NCBI GenBank assembly: GCA_963971575.1
Contig: OZ020611.1
Span: 178,376,071 to 178,440,070 of the forward strand
Direction: 5' to 3'
DNA from: Liopterus haemorrhoidalis
Taxonomy: Eukaryota > Arthropoda > Insecta > Coleoptera > Dytiscidae
Length of the DNA stretch: 64,000 nt
The notes beneath the pieces were generated by a model. The model searched no databases, was not told the DNA's origin, and was given only the letters and a program-made list of their open reading frames with translations. Made by a program: the position numbers and the translations under genes. This document shows, in pieces, positions 23,621-35,439 of this stretch (the stretch's first letter is position 1; every line of letters begins with the position of its first letter).

Positions 23621-24600
23621 TGTCGCCTCTCCATTTTTTATTTATTTATTTTCTTAATAATAATCAGTCAGAGTTAAAAAAACAATCTGTTAGCAGAGTT
23701 ACTGCCATTTTCTTAAAATTAGTGGGACTCATGCCACGACGTCCTGCAAAGAAGTAGTTCCGTTCTTTAACTTGTTACAAGTTAAGAAAAGAAGGTATGT
23801 TAACAGCGTATACGGTAAAGAAATAAGATTGCAGCGAGAGCGGCTAGACATCATGATCATACATAATTCATAGTAGATTTTTGGGGTTTCGATTTAATGC
23901 GGTTAACAAAAAACTTCAAAGTTCTGACTTCAATGTAACGATTACTGCAGAATTGTACAATTCTTCAAGGCTAAGGTAGACTACCCTAGATAAGAAATAT
24001 GGTAAAACATTAAAAAATATACATCTATTTAAGTACACAAATGTAGATTTTCATTAATATCTGCAGTCTTTCTACAAATTGTCTGTACTTACACCTAATA
24101 TAAATGTCTTCTTTCTTTTTGTAACTTTATATGTTTAGTCTGGAGTATGGGTGGCATCCTATGTGGTCCTATCGGCGAAAGACTATTAAATCTGGCCATA
24201 ATGGCACCTTTGGGGTCGCAGTACCTGGTTGAGAATAACGGAGTTATAACATCATCAGCAGCATTACACCACAACCAGTGACTCGTGGTGGAGATTAGCT
24301 CTGTGCAGAGAGAAAAAGCGAAAGAGAAAGACAGGAAATGGAAGTAAATGCGTTCCCATTACTACTTTTCTGGCCATCCCACGCACATCGAAATTTCGTA
24401 CGCCACGGCACACTGAGATATACTTGGTTCAATACTGGATATATGCCTTCCTCAGATTATTCCACTGGTATCCAATTTTTGTTTCATTTAAATTTAAGGT
24501 AATGATAAGAGTAATTTCGCACACATTTCAGAAAACAATTATGTAAATATATGTTCGCGCCCCTCTTCTGGGAGACAATTTAAATATTTAAGTGGGGGGC
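23621..24600. other. no gene seen
   Basis: AT-rich to 24120, then slightly GC-richer without recognisable coding motifs. Confidence 0.4.
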
Positions 24601-25185
24601 TATTTAGGTCTTACATTTTTTGTTAAACAGTATTGTATCAGCGCTGTCCGATAGCGTTTATCCTAGTATAGAGTCACGCTCTATTCGAGAGCGTATACGC
24701 AGTTTTACCATCCAAACGACCCGTTTGAGTCTATTCACGAATGTACGTTCCGTTACATTCGCCTCGTGTCTTATTGTTTGTTTGTTAATTCGTATACCCA
24801 GTTCTACCAACCAAACGACCCGTTTGAGTCTATTCACGAATGTGCGTTCCGCTTACATTCGTCTGGTATCTTTTTGTTTGTTTGTTAATTTACGACTGCC
24901 GTGTGGACTTATTAAGTGTATCAATGCGGCTATGTGCCCAATTTTCTCCTACTCCAGAGTGAACCAGACTACAGCAGTTCAAAAAGCCCTTTGATACGAT
25001 CACGTTTCAAGTACGAGATAAGTCCATCAACCAGTATATCTCCCGTCCCATCGACAGCATTCTACAATAGCGTAAGATTGCGCCAACAGAACCTGGTCAG
25101 TGACTCTGTCTGGGACTACTGCAGGGTTCCGCAGTTAACATATAAATCAATGAAGTCTAGAACTACCTATAAAATATTTATTTAT
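24601..25185 (+). repeat. 99-bp tandem duplication in a possible solo LTR
   Basis: CCAAACGACCCGTTTGAGTC recurs at 24712 and 24811 with 99-base spacing; each unit also carries TATTCACGAATGT and TTGTTTGTTTGTTAATT. Just upstream, AAGTGGGGGGC at 24589-24600 looks like a polypurine tract, so the GC-richer 24.60-25.19 kb block could be an LTR with duplicated promoter units. The matching LTR, primer-binding site and any gag/pol are absent, so the LTR reading is weak while the duplication is clear. Confidence 0.5.
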
Positions 25186-25191
25186 TTTGAA

Positions 25192-25330
25192 TTTTATTGG
25201 CCTTTGCTACTAAGGTAATTAGCCAGGACAATTCTAATTTATCATGTTGACACTGCCATGTCTGAATAGGATACAAATCCGAGAGCAACGCAGGGCACCT
25301 GTTACTACTCCGCTAGGCCGGTTGGTTATC
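25192..25330 (-). repeat. tRNA-derived SINE, family 1, copy 3 (minus)
   Basis: The inverse reads CCTAGCGGAGTAGTAACA, then GTGCCCTGCGTTGCT, a B box GGATTTGTATCC and the same body (TTAGAATTGTCCTGGCTAAT) and ending (AGCAAAGGCCAATAAAA) as copies 1 and 2. It is the most diverged in the A box. Confidence 0.8.
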
Positions 25331-27109
25331 TATATAATAAAATACGTATGTAGTTCGGACACTTCAGCTAAATATCAAATATCATCTTTTTCGCTTATGT
25401 AATAATTGATATTGGGCACATTAATAGCATTGAAACTTTCCTGAAGATATGTTTTCTATCACTAAAATCTGAAAGAACATCTGGCAACTAAAATTAAGAA
25501 AAACTTTTGACATTTGAAGTTGATTGATGAGAAACTGTTTTGAGTGACATTTAACTAAGGGACTTGACGTTTAAGTGACATATTTTAATATATAAATATT
25601 TTTTATTCACGCAATTCTATTAATAAATTTCAATAAAATTGTTTGTACTTTTTCACATTTTTCATGTTTGCAATTATAACTTTCTTATTTAAGTCTTATA
25701 ACTTTCAATCCACTCTTCAAAAAGATCAAAAAATTCTTTTTCCTTATTTTATAACGTTTTCACAAAAGATTTTTATAATGTAACGTTTAATAGAAACTTA
25801 AAAATATATTATTATTTTGTGACTGAGCTTAGAATCTTATTGGTAAGAAGCTTATTTTATATATAGTCTAACATCACTGAGCTTTTTAAAAATGTTATTT
25901 CCTTTATTCATTCACAAAGATGAAAATTCAATCAGGATTTTTCCATTAAAATAAACAATAAAAATAGAGAGATAAAAATAATGAAATATATACTGAATAT
26001 GATACATGAGACCTTAAATGAGAGGCTACACTCAACTGGCTTCTAGTTCTTTTATTTGTAATGGATAGAAACTCATAGAAAATTAAATGAAATGAAAAAC
26101 GATGAAAACAAAAATGAACCAATATTCTGATTAAAACTAATTGAAGTGAAATGTTTAAACCACCTATATGTACATTCTTGTTTGCATCGGTCATTTTGCG
26201 TTCAACCGATTTAGACCAAATTTTGCAGTTACTCTTTAGGAACCTGCGGAACTAATGGTGCAAAAAAATCATCGGTTTTTCAATAATTTACATCTTTTAG
26301 GGCATACGAACGGAAATAGTCGCAAAAAATCTTGCGTGCGGAACATTAAAATCGTTACAACGGCTAAATTGTAAGAGATACATAGAAAATATATGACAGA
26401 CTTTCTAAGGTTTAATATTACTACAAAAAAGTCCGCGAGAACAAATATCGCAGGTCAATAGATAACTCATTTATCATTATTAGTTTTCATTTTCGGCGAA
26501 AATTATAACGTTCAATTTACTGTAGAATATCGTCGTTACCTTTAAAGATTTACAAGCAAAGATTTTAATGGCAAGAGTATTTACTAACGAAAAAAAAAAA
26601 AGCCCTTTGACCCATGTACCTATCGTTTATAGATCAGAAGCAATCACAGAAAGAACATCGTAAATAAATTAATCTGATACGTGTATTGGTAGACGCTACG
26701 TCTGATCGTTAGATGGGAAGGCGGGGTGCAGGCGGGTTAACAATACTGTTGGTTCAAAAATTCAAATTGTGCTTAGTTGAAGTAAATATTAAATAGTGTT
26801 TTGAGTATTTGTTATTTGTATATTATTTTATTGATTATATATGTGTTTTATTGCACTAGATCTTTTGCTTATCATTTCTTATATTTGTTTTTGGTACGCG
26901 CAATACATTGTTAAAATCCTACATAAAACTATTTTGATAAATTTAACGTTCCTAAATTAAATAACTAAAATCGAAGGTAACATATGTTGGTATTGAACCC
27001 ATCATTGAAATAATTTGAATTTTTTGATTGTGCAGCAATAATTTATTTTTCCGAATTAAAATATTTTTGATAAATTATTATTTTCCTTCCGAGCATGCCG
27101 GATTGTCTG
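25331..27109. other. AT-rich stretch, no gene seen
   Basis: Minus-strand frames near 25946-26194 show no domain. GCGTTCAACCGATTTAGACC near 26200 has the flavour of a repeat-family sequence, but nothing else here supports an element. Confidence 0.45.
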
Positions 27110-27117
27110 CTAGTAAG

Positions 27118-27446
27118 CAGGCCCGGCAAGAAAGAGTAGTAACCGGGGAAAAATCCCGGGGCCCCGGGGTTCTTGGTCTAGCATCTAGGCAAGTGCCAGG
27201 AGCGCATGGCCGTCACTCACTTGTATTTTGGAAGTCAGGACCTTTTTTTTAGGTCATCAGTTGTATTTTCACCTGTATTATAATAAAAATTCCCGCTTCA
27301 TTTGTATATGGTTTAGAGTCCGAGCTGAAAGAATTAGTTTTCACCCTCTTGACGGCCACGAATATAGAAGTATAGAATTGATAATTACCCGAGGCCCGCA
27401 AAGAAAGTTTCTCCCCCGGGCCCCAGAAATCCTCTCGGCGGCCCTG
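27118..27446. mobile_element. 329-bp hAT-type MITE with 8-bp TSD
   Basis: The octamer CTAGTAAG is present exactly at 27110-27117 and 27447-27454. Between them the element starts CAGGCCCGGCAAGAAAGA and ends CTCGGCGGCCCTG (inverse CAGGGCCGCCGAG). Both ends contain GGGGCCC/CCCGGG blocks. The 8-bp duplication and CAGG-type ends assign it to hAT. It is markedly GC-richer than its surroundings and non-coding. Confidence 0.9.
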
Positions 27447-27454
27447 CTAGTAAG

Positions 27455-29335
27455 ATATATACTTAAAATGTCATTACGTAATTTGGTGTTCACTGTATCA
27501 TGTATAGGGGAAAAAACCATTCTAAATCCATACCACTTGACATTTACTAGTAAATAATAGCGAAAAATGTATCAAAAAACGACAAAAAATAAATAATTGT
27601 TTGGGATTTTCTGATTTTGTTTTAAAATTTTATAATCAAGTAAGTATACACACGTATTGTGAGGACATTTTTTTTAAGTGACATTACTTGTAAACATCTT
27701 AAATACTACATTTTGTGATCTGGTTTTAAGTTATGGCGGCACAGTTTTCCATTGTCAATTATTTTAACTATATTGGGGGAAATAATAATTCCCGTGTTGT
27801 TTACCAAGGGGTAGAAATCTACAATGCTGGGCATATAATATTGTGTGGAGTCACTGAAAAAAACAGCGAGTTCATAAAGATTTATATTACAGACTTGTGC
27901 ATTACAAACCCACACAAAATAACAGGAATTTTCAAAATATGCGATAATAAATACAAAATTGAAAATATTTTTTTGTAGTCACTATCATTAAAATGTAATG
28001 AGCAAACTTTGATATAAGGGCTCACTTTTTTCCAATTTTTAAATTGTTTATCTAAACATCGCGTCGATTCCTAACCTCGGTGTCTGATATTGGTGGAAAC
28101 AAATGAAACGATATTTCCGGGTTCCTTTTTTTCAATGAATTGCACATAGGCACACAACAATATGTGTTATACATTTTTCAATGATTATAATAAAACTTTA
28201 AAAACAAACTTCATACAAAACCAATACACAAAACGAAATGTTATATGTATTACGCAAGTTCATGAAACGCTCACCAGATGGTAGGGTGCTTAGCTGCAAA
28301 TCCCTATACTAACATGTATTTAAGAAAATAATATAAAATACTAAAACTAAAAATTGTTATAGCATCCATGAAGTATGTAAGAGTATGTAAAGAGTATAAA
28401 AAAGTATTTATAAATAAATATCTCTATTTAAAATGTCTTTATAGAACAATCTTTACTCGTTTATCTTTTGTTCATTTAATTAAGTTATTTATTTTATTGA
28501 AAAGTTTACCAGCCTACTTTCTTCCTACATCTCGTTAGCCTATATTTATATCAATTGAATTTCATTAAAAGTGAGCTACTACGCACATGCGGATAACATC
28601 ATTAAAATTATAAAACTGTTTGTTTGCAAACTCTGTAATCATAACAGGAAGAACTGTGTTAATGCTTAGGTACATTAATTCAAATTAGTTTTAATTTGGG
28701 TTTAGATACAAATGCACAAAACACCATTACTGACCATAATGAAAAGTACTTAAAAGTAAAAATTTACTATAATCGCAAATGGTATTCCACTATTCGACCA
28801 CAGTATTTAGAAAGAACATAACTGACAATATAAATTACGGCTTGGTTAAATTTAGTGCACAGCATTTATACAAAGTTGCATTACATACTTTGTTAAAAAT
28901 CCATCAAAATATTTCAAGAAAAACACAATATTTTCATAATTATGACTATTAATATCATTGTCAGTGGGTGGGCTTCCAGTTCCATCTTGTTATGCAATTC
29001 ATCTCTATTCTAGGCATTTCAGTTGAGGAAGACAGCATCTTAAACAAGGAGGATACCCCAAATATCATGTCTTTATTAATAATTTTGTCATGTCCATGTG
29101 TCCGTGTCTCAGCACCTACAGCACCGGAACTGTGAGGCGAAACAAGAAATTTTTTGTCCCAGCTGATTATGTAGAAAAATAGTAGAAAGTCCAGGCTGTC
29201 CAACAATGTATAACTCATTGCAAATAAACGTGTCTTTTTTGTGAAAAAAATTGGAGACCTTATTTTATGGACAACCCACGTACTGGTACATATATTAGAT
29301 TGTTTATGTTATTCAAATTTACATGTACAGTTTAT
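27455..29335. other. no supported gene
   Basis: Opposing 69- and 81-codon frames at 27706-27978 overlap and have no motifs. The 85-codon minus frame at 28961-29218 is unrecognised. The remainder is AT-rich. Confidence 0.45.
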
Positions 29336-29440
29336 TATATGAGTTAAATAAATTAATTAACGTATTACCTATATTATTTTTATATTTGATTCTGTTTTAT
29401 ATTTTCCCAGTATAAATCCTTGTATTGAATGGCAGCTTTA
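29336..29440 (-). repeat. LINE 3'-tail-like repeat, shared with 31560-31665
   Basis: TATATTTTCCCAGTATAAATC and AAATAAATTAATTAACGTAT recur, diverged, at 31560-31665 (TATATTTTCCCAGTTTACAT, AAATAAATTAATTTACATAT). In both places the block lies just 3' (lower coordinates) of minus-strand LINE coding remains, so it looks like a shared 3' UTR. Confidence 0.65.
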
Positions 29441-29640
29441 CTTTAGACTGTAGACCTGGATCATTATCATTATTTCAACTATGTATCCATAATGGGACGT
29501 AAGTTTCCTTTAGTGGTTTCCTTTCTTCTCTATTGGTTTATTTTATCATCCAGCCATGTCCCGCATACAATTGTGTCCCTTTTAATATCGTCTATCCATC
29601 TTGTTTGAGGTCTTACAATTGGGCTATTTACGTACGTTCT
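29441..29640 (-). pseudogene. LINE C-terminal scrap (RTE/R2-like), minus
   Basis: Minus-strand translation gives RPQTRWIDDIKRD, then GTWLDDKINQ, then REERKPLKETYVPLWIHS. This matches the terminal segment of insect endonuclease-RT LINE proteins (GRPxTRWxDDIxR...W...AQDRxxWxxLxEAYVxxW). The frame is broken by one stop. Confidence 0.65.
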
Positions 29641-29841
29641 AAGGTTTGCAAATTGTCTAACAAGAGAAATCTGCGAAATTTGCAGATATTTATAACTTGA
29701 TGATTTTTGATTTGAGATAAAACCTAGTTTAAATAATGGAGTGATCCTACAAAATGCGCGTGAATCCGAATCTAAATTTTTGATGGTTATCGTTCTAGAA
29801 ACCCTATATTTAATCCTCGAAGGGTTTCTATTTGTAAGCAA

Positions 29842-31039
29842 AAACGTAGAATAATGAAAATCGTTTATTTAAATATGAAAACTGCGTTCTAGCCTTCTAA
29901 TTAGCTTTCATTTTACTGAAACAATAGGCACTTTTAATGGAGTCAAGTCAGGCTATTAAGTTATTAAGTTTATTACAAAAAAGATAGATTGGTTTTGTCG
30001 TGTCTACAATAACGAGATGAAAATACACGACACATGTCGTACAGCTACATGTGTCGTGTATTTAGCTTACATCAGCTTCTAACGGACAACACCAGCAGCC
30101 ATTCTGACAAATAATTGTATTCTAATGTAAATTAATATTATATAATAAATTTTGTAGAAAAGATTCCGTTCTTGAATTCACCCCATGACAATACTACAAT
30201 TAAAATCGATATTAGCGCTAATATTCATAGATCTTAAACGCCAAAAATTTTATCAAACTGGCATACTTTGTCCTAAATGCTTCAATCAAATGACAACATT
30301 TGTAAAGGAACAAATGCACAAAACAATTTTTGTAATAATTTTCTTTTAAAATTGAATCTCAATTTTAAAATTTAATTATCTATAAATTATTGAGTATCAA
30401 TAGTCTTATTTTGTAAAGGCTATTTCTCAGTCTTGCGTGTTAAGTATCATTTTCATCTCATTAAAAACTTTAAGTTATATAAAATGCTAAAACAATTTTG
30501 TAAGACGTTTAACTAAAATTAGTTTAATTTTTATTAAACACGTTCGTAATTTCATGTTTTCCTCATTAAAAAATTATGCTTAGGAATTTATTTACCAACT
30601 GTAAAAAATATTTATGATATTAAATTATTTCTGTGAAAAAAGAAGTAAATTAAATTCCGCTCTTCCAAAATACCTAAAGTGTAAAATTTTTCTACGTTCG
30701 TAATATAAAAAGTTGAGTGATGAAAATATTTACGAATTTTTTAACGATTCCACGTTTAACATTCTTTACATAAAGAGTTATTATAATTTTCAGTACTTTA
30801 GATATACGCAACAAATTTATATTTTCAAGATGTACTGAAAAATTTCAGTTGAATGTTAAGTATTAAAAATTTGAACCATTAAATTATTTATCCTGATAAA
30901 TTATCTAAAACTGTAGAAGTTATTAATATTTTACCATTTTTTCAAAATCCATATCTTCTCGATAAGGAAACGAACTTATCTTGTATTTAACTTATATAAC
31001 GGCTACGTCCAATCGAAGACAGCACTTCGCTACTTAATG
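29842..31039. other. AT-rich stretch with one strong hairpin, no gene
   Basis: Apart from the hairpin at 30021-30063, nothing structured was recognised. Confidence 0.45.
30021..30063. repeat. 17-bp perfect hairpin
   Basis: AAATACACGACACATGT (30021-30037) pairs perfectly with 30047-30063 across a 9-base loop. The GTCGTGT core also appears upstream near 29996. No role can be assigned; it may be a tiny MITE remnant. Confidence 0.85.
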
Positions 31040-31540
31040 AAAAATATTTCATAAATTTCGACCAGATTGGGCTTGTTCATGACTGAAGAGAGCAATTCTG
31101 TATACGAACATTTTGCTGCAAGTAGCGCAAAGAAAATTATAGACAGAATCAGGAAACAGCGTCTGAAGTCTAGATTTGAGTTTATGCGTATTAGTGTGAC
31201 ACTATATGTATCCTTTCGTACTGCTGTATTCCATTTGTCACTAAATTGCGCTATACACTTCGACAGAAAGGTCCCAGCCTCGGCTGGGCAGCTGACATAA
31301 GTTAAGGTTAATTCTTAGCTTGTCTTTGTAGCGTTGCTTAGGAGCTCCCACACCTCTGCAGCCTTCTTCCAACTCTGAATACGGTAATATTTTGGGTAAC
31401 CTAGTATTTGGCATTCTTATGACGTGTCGAACCTAGTGCAGCATGGCTTCAATACTGGTGATATTAGCTTTAACCAAAACTTCTGTATTCGGCATATAAT
31501 ATTGTCATATGACTCTCATCACAAGGGAAACATTTTTTAG
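31040..31540 (-). pseudogene. LINE C-terminus with zinc finger, minus (5'-truncated copy)
   Basis: Reading down from ~31530: MPNTEVLVKANITSIEAMLH, RHVIRMPNTRLPKILPYSEL, a GAPKQRYKDKLRI segment, and near the end CATCSKMFVYRIALFSH. The last is a C-x2-C-x12-H zinc-finger start of the kind ending many insect and invertebrate endonuclease-RT LINE proteins (FxCxxCxRxFxSRIGLxSH). Scattered stops and frameshifts are present. It overlaps no RT domain, so it is a 5'-truncated insert of the same family as 31560-32480. Confidence 0.7.
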
Positions 31541-31559
31541 GCGTTTCATAAATATTAGA

Positions 31560-32480
31560 AAAAATTAAATAAATTAATTTACATATTATATGTATATTTA
31601 CATATCATATAAAACTTATATTTTTGATTCCGTATTATATTTTCCCAGTTTACATCCTTGTAATCATATATAATTGAATATTTCACAAATTTCGACAAGA
31701 GTGGGCTATCAGCTTAAGCCAAAAGTTCTGTATTTGACACATAATCTTGGCATTTGACTCTCAACATCGTTTTAATGCATTTTTGGTGGAATCTTTCTAG
31801 AGTTTTTATATACACCATAATTCACAGCAGTAGTGAAGTACGGAAGTACAGCTGCCTTGTGAATCATTATCTTTGTTTTAAGCTTTAAATCTCGGCAGCT
31901 CCATAGAGATGTTCTTAGAGCACCAAAGGCCTCGTATGCAGCGAATATTCTTTGTGACACTTCAACAGCAAACGAACTGTTGATACTGCAGGATAATATG
32001 CTACTTGGGTAGATGAAACATGTTACATTAATTACGTCTTTGCCATTTATGTTGACAATGTAAGGGCTGTTCTTATGATTATTATGTAACAAGGTGACAG
32101 TTTTTTTTTAGATTAATATTTAAAAAATAGTTTGAAGAAGCTGTTAAGTGGAAGAACACATAATCAACTGCAAATAAAACTTCGGTTACTGCACATCGAA
32201 ACAGAATCGCATATTAACTCCTCCACTGTAGTTATTAAAAGCATACTGAAGCATGGCATTTAGGTATAATGCGAACAAAAATGGAGCTGATATACAACCT
32301 TGCATAGTTCCGTTGTTAACTTTAAAAGCTGCCGTTTTTTGATTTCCATGTACGTTATGTAATCTGATATTTTGCTCGTCGAGTGGGCGATTATAGGGAA
32401 ATGTAAGCACTTCAAGAACGTTATTCAGACTGTTTCTGAACGAAACATAACCAGAGATGAAATGTAGATTTCTCATTTCA
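31560..32480 (-). pseudogene. LINE reverse transcriptase, minus, degraded and internally deleted
   Basis: From 32476 downward: an RT segment with NNGTMQGCISAPFLFALYLN, then near 32175 LFAVD in place of the catalytic FADD/YADD box, a LNINLKK segment, NINGKDVINVTCFIYPSSIL, and AYEAFGALRTSLWSCRDL followed by KTKIMIHKAAVLPYFTTA. These follow the order of invertebrate RTE/CR1-like RTs (GVKQGC...L, YADD, SLKKTEV, YLGSTLS, FGKLRxRLW...LKTKxxVYxAVVLP). The active-site change, frameshifts and a stop show it is dead. Near 31700 the reading jumps from the post-RT segment (KTMLRVKCQDYVSNTELLA) straight to sequence matching the 3' end of the neighbouring copy, so about 600-700 bases are deleted. Confidence 0.75.
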
Positions 32481-32484
32481 ATTC

Positions 32485-32790
32485 TCAGAGGAAGGCACAG
32501 TCATACATATAGCGATGAATACATGGAAGATTAATAAAGGTACGCATGGTACCATTATTAGGGAAAATATTGATAACTGTTATTACAGGGTCAAACGATA
32601 AATAAAGCGTACTATTCCACTCTCCGTGATCCTTTTTAATAAGCGCGTGCCCGTAAATGTCCTGAGAAGTTGCAGATAAAGTCACTTCTGCAACACGACA
32701 AAGCGAGACCTCACACGGCTCGCCAGACCGAGGCTATTATTATCAATGAACTGAATTAGGAATCACACATCAGCGTTATAATTCATTGGT
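32485..32790. other. possible LINE 5' remainder, not resolved
   Basis: A 66-codon minus-strand frame directly upstream of the RT may belong to the same LINE, but its content does not match RT motifs I can recognise. Confidence 0.3.
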
Positions 32791-32795
32791 TAAGG

Positions 32796-33275
32796 CAGTG
32801 GTTTCCAACCTTTCTGTACCTCCGCCACCTTTTTTATGAAAAAAATTGTTGGGCCCCCCCTCAATTTTCGTAACAATCTAATTTCACAAATACACACCTG
32901 ATATTGTAATTTATTTAATGGGCTACAAGATAATATACCATATTATGTATAAATATACATCAAATATTTATTACAAGTAGTAATAATTTGGAATGGAAGA
33001 AAAACAAATCTTACAAAAAAAAAAAAAAAATAGAATACATAATTATATTTTAATTATGTGATGGTTGAGCTTGTTTTTCGGCACACATTTTCTCAAACCG
33101 TGGTTTCACTATAGATATCGCTGTTCTTAGTTCCTTTTCAATCACTAAACGTGATCGATACTTCGTCTTCAAAACGGCTCGTTACCGAACGCCGAAAGCG
33201 TGACTTAAGGCGCGACCCCCTTGCATAGTTTCGAGCCTCCCTAGGGGGGCGCGTCCTACAGGTTAGAAACCATTG
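32796..33275 (-). mobile_element. 480-bp hAT derivative with 8-bp TSD
   Basis: GGTTAAGG occurs exactly at 32788-32795 and 33276-33283. The element starts CAGTGGTTTCCAACCTTTCT and ends AGGTTAGAAACCATTG (inverse CAATGGTTTCTAACCT), typical hAT/Charlie termini. CCCCCC-rich subterminal blocks lie inside both ends (GGGCCCCCCCTC and GGGGGGCGCG). It retains a piece of the transposase C-terminus on the minus strand. Confidence 0.92.
33050..33187 (-). pseudogene. hAT transposase, C-terminal dimerisation fragment
   Basis: Minus-strand frame RAVLKTKYRSRLVIEKELRT, then AISIVKPRFEKMCAEKQAQP and a final SHN. This is the end of hAT transposases (KTKYRSRLxVExxLRxALSxIxPRFExLCxxKQAQxSH). It is open over about 43 codons. 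The BED finger and catalytic D-D-E are absent, so the element depends on another transposase. Confidence 0.75.
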
Positions 33276-33910
33276 GGTTAAGGTGAAAACGGTATGAATA
33301 GGGAAATCTCTTAATTTAATTTAACGTGGTTTTATGTTTATTGTTGTTCATTTGACATGGTTTTGTTTTAAGTTGAAAACTTTGTTGACAAATATCTCCT
33401 ACTTGGTATTTCGTAACATTGCGAGGAAGTCATAAACCGCATTTTATGAATGTTGCAAAAAACAACTCTCATATTCTTCAGGTAGCAGAATCACAAAGGA
33501 TGTTACTACGCAGTTTGACATATGAAACTACCCTAGAATATTATAACTTACCTTTCTAAAGCGTAACAATGAAATTAAATTACGTAGTAAGCTCTTGTGG
33601 TTTGAATATGCCTCAGGTATGTTAAACCTCAGCTTTAAACTTGGGTGAGAAACTATGGTAAAGACGAAATATGTCGCTCTTTACTGACAACTAAACGTGA
33701 GCGTTGATGGTTTGTAAATAGAAATAACACTTAGGATCAAAATATTTTGTCAATTCAACGTTTAAATTATTACCTAGTTCATTGTTCCACATATTTACAT
33801 CAATCTTCTGAGTGTCTCTAAACCAGGTCGACTTGGTCATACAATATTGTCGCGTGAACATATAACGTGACACTGTCGTTGGACAGCATCTGGCTGCTCT
33901 GCAGTTCAGG

Positions 33911-34765
33911 CAGTGGCGTAGCTAAACTTTATGCCACCCGGGGCGGTCTTTGAGTTTATCACACCTCCATAATGAAAAACTCTTTAATACTCATCATGCA
34001 ATACTTACAGAAAAAGTTAAAAACGACGTATACTAATAGGAATTGTGAAGTAAAGCAGTTTGGCAGCAGTATTATATTTCAAACAGAATTCCCAAGGTTG
34101 CATTTTTTAATAAAATGCAAAAGTTCAAGGAAATTTTCTTTCCACGTCTCTGGTTAGTCTTGCGTACCATCAAAACCAATAAAACTCTGAAGTATATATA
34201 TTTTTTCTCAACCCAGAATTCTTCCTTCTTAATGTCATGGTAATTAGGATGTAGCCGCCGCTAGTACAATATTTATCATTCAAAATATTAGGCATAGGAA
34301 GAAAGGCATGTTTCTAAGCAAGGTCAAGAAGTTTTTAAAATCTTTAGTTATTTCTTGGATCCAGCGGAAAAAACATTTCTCTCCATTCAGTTTCGTATGG
34401 TAATTCAACATCACGCGCTCCTTCACCAACCATTTGTTTCTTCTTTCTACATCCACACTGATGCTTCTTGACTATCTTCTGGTTAACACAAACTTCTTTA
34501 GCATAGGTTATTGAACTCACCCGTATTTTATATATAAAAAAAAAATGCCTTTAAAGCCTCGAGTTTTATATCACATTGTTGTAGGTTCAATTCTTTGGTT
34601 TGGAGTTAAGTCTGTGTGTCCTTAATTTTTAAAAGGAAGATTTCAGAAAAGAAACAAAATAGTGTCGACAAAATTATCGACCAAAAAAGTTTACTAAGAT
34701 TCATAACACCTTCCTCCTGTCCAGTATACGGTCACTCCCCCGCCTGTCCTATAACTATGTCACTG
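33911..34765 (+). mobile_element. 855-bp element with CAGTGGCG-type ends
   Basis: It starts CAGTGGCGTAGCTAAACTTT, and the inverse of its end reads CAGTGACATAGTTATAGGAC; the first 15 bases match at 11 positions. CACCCGGGGCGG just inside the left end and CACTCCCCCGCC just inside the right are matched subterminal blocks typical of such elements. No 8-bp duplication survives (AGTTCAGG against ATGACCCG), so the copy is old or rearranged. The interior frames are not recognisable. Confidence 0.55.
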
Positions 34766-35059
34766 ATGACCCGTGAACTCTTGACAAAGTTATTCATCCT
34801 ATCCTTACCAATGTAATGTGTTCTGCGTCTTGTACCCTACTACCTCAACAGAAAAACAAAAATTTTCTTTTCCTTGCAGAGGCCAAAAATGCCGGTCTGG
34901 GCAGACCGCCCTCTCTAGCTGCGCTATTGAGTTGCAGTTGTGCAGCATTTCAAGATTTGTATCGAACGGAGTACAACAATTACAGACAAACGTCGACTTA
35001 CGTAGTTTCGAAGTATATACATATATTTCCGACATAGGCAAACAATCTACGGAATTTAC

Positions 35060-35428
35060 GGTACATAATAAAACACACCAAAAAATTAGAGCCTGTCAAA
35101 ACAAAATGGAACGAAACATCTTAAACAAAACGTGGAAAGGCAAAGTACCGACTACAGAAATAAAAAATAAAATTAAATGATATAGTGCAGACAATAAGAT
35201 GTTTAAAATAGAGTTGTACCCGGCATGTTATAACCAAAGAAAAGAGAAGGACCAGGGATATATTAAACTGGATCCTACTAGAAAACAAAAGGAACAGATG
35301 AAGACCGAATTAAAGATGGCTAGAGATAAAAGCTACTGCATGCGTAACTTGGCCCAAAAAAACATGTCAGGGAAGAGTGGAAGAAACTGGGGGGGGGGGG
35401 TTCTTCGAACAGACAACTAATCGTGTTA
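35060..35428 (+). pseudogene. LINE C-terminal scrap (RTE/R2-like), plus
   Basis: KIRACQNKMERNIL matches the TxxRxxQRxMERxMLG segment that follows RT in insect endonuclease-RT LINEs. At the far end, after a frameshift, AQKKHVREEWKKLGGGFF corresponds to the terminal AQDRxxWxxLxEAF block. A G11-like homopolymer at 35390-35400 lies in this last part and shifts the frame. The middle is diverged. Confidence 0.55.
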
Positions 35429-35439
35429 ATAATATAAAG

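Noticed and set aside
24620..24994. 124-codon frame with an internal peptide repeat
   Set aside because: The peptide repeat is simply the 99-bp DNA duplication (99 is a multiple of three, so the frame is kept).
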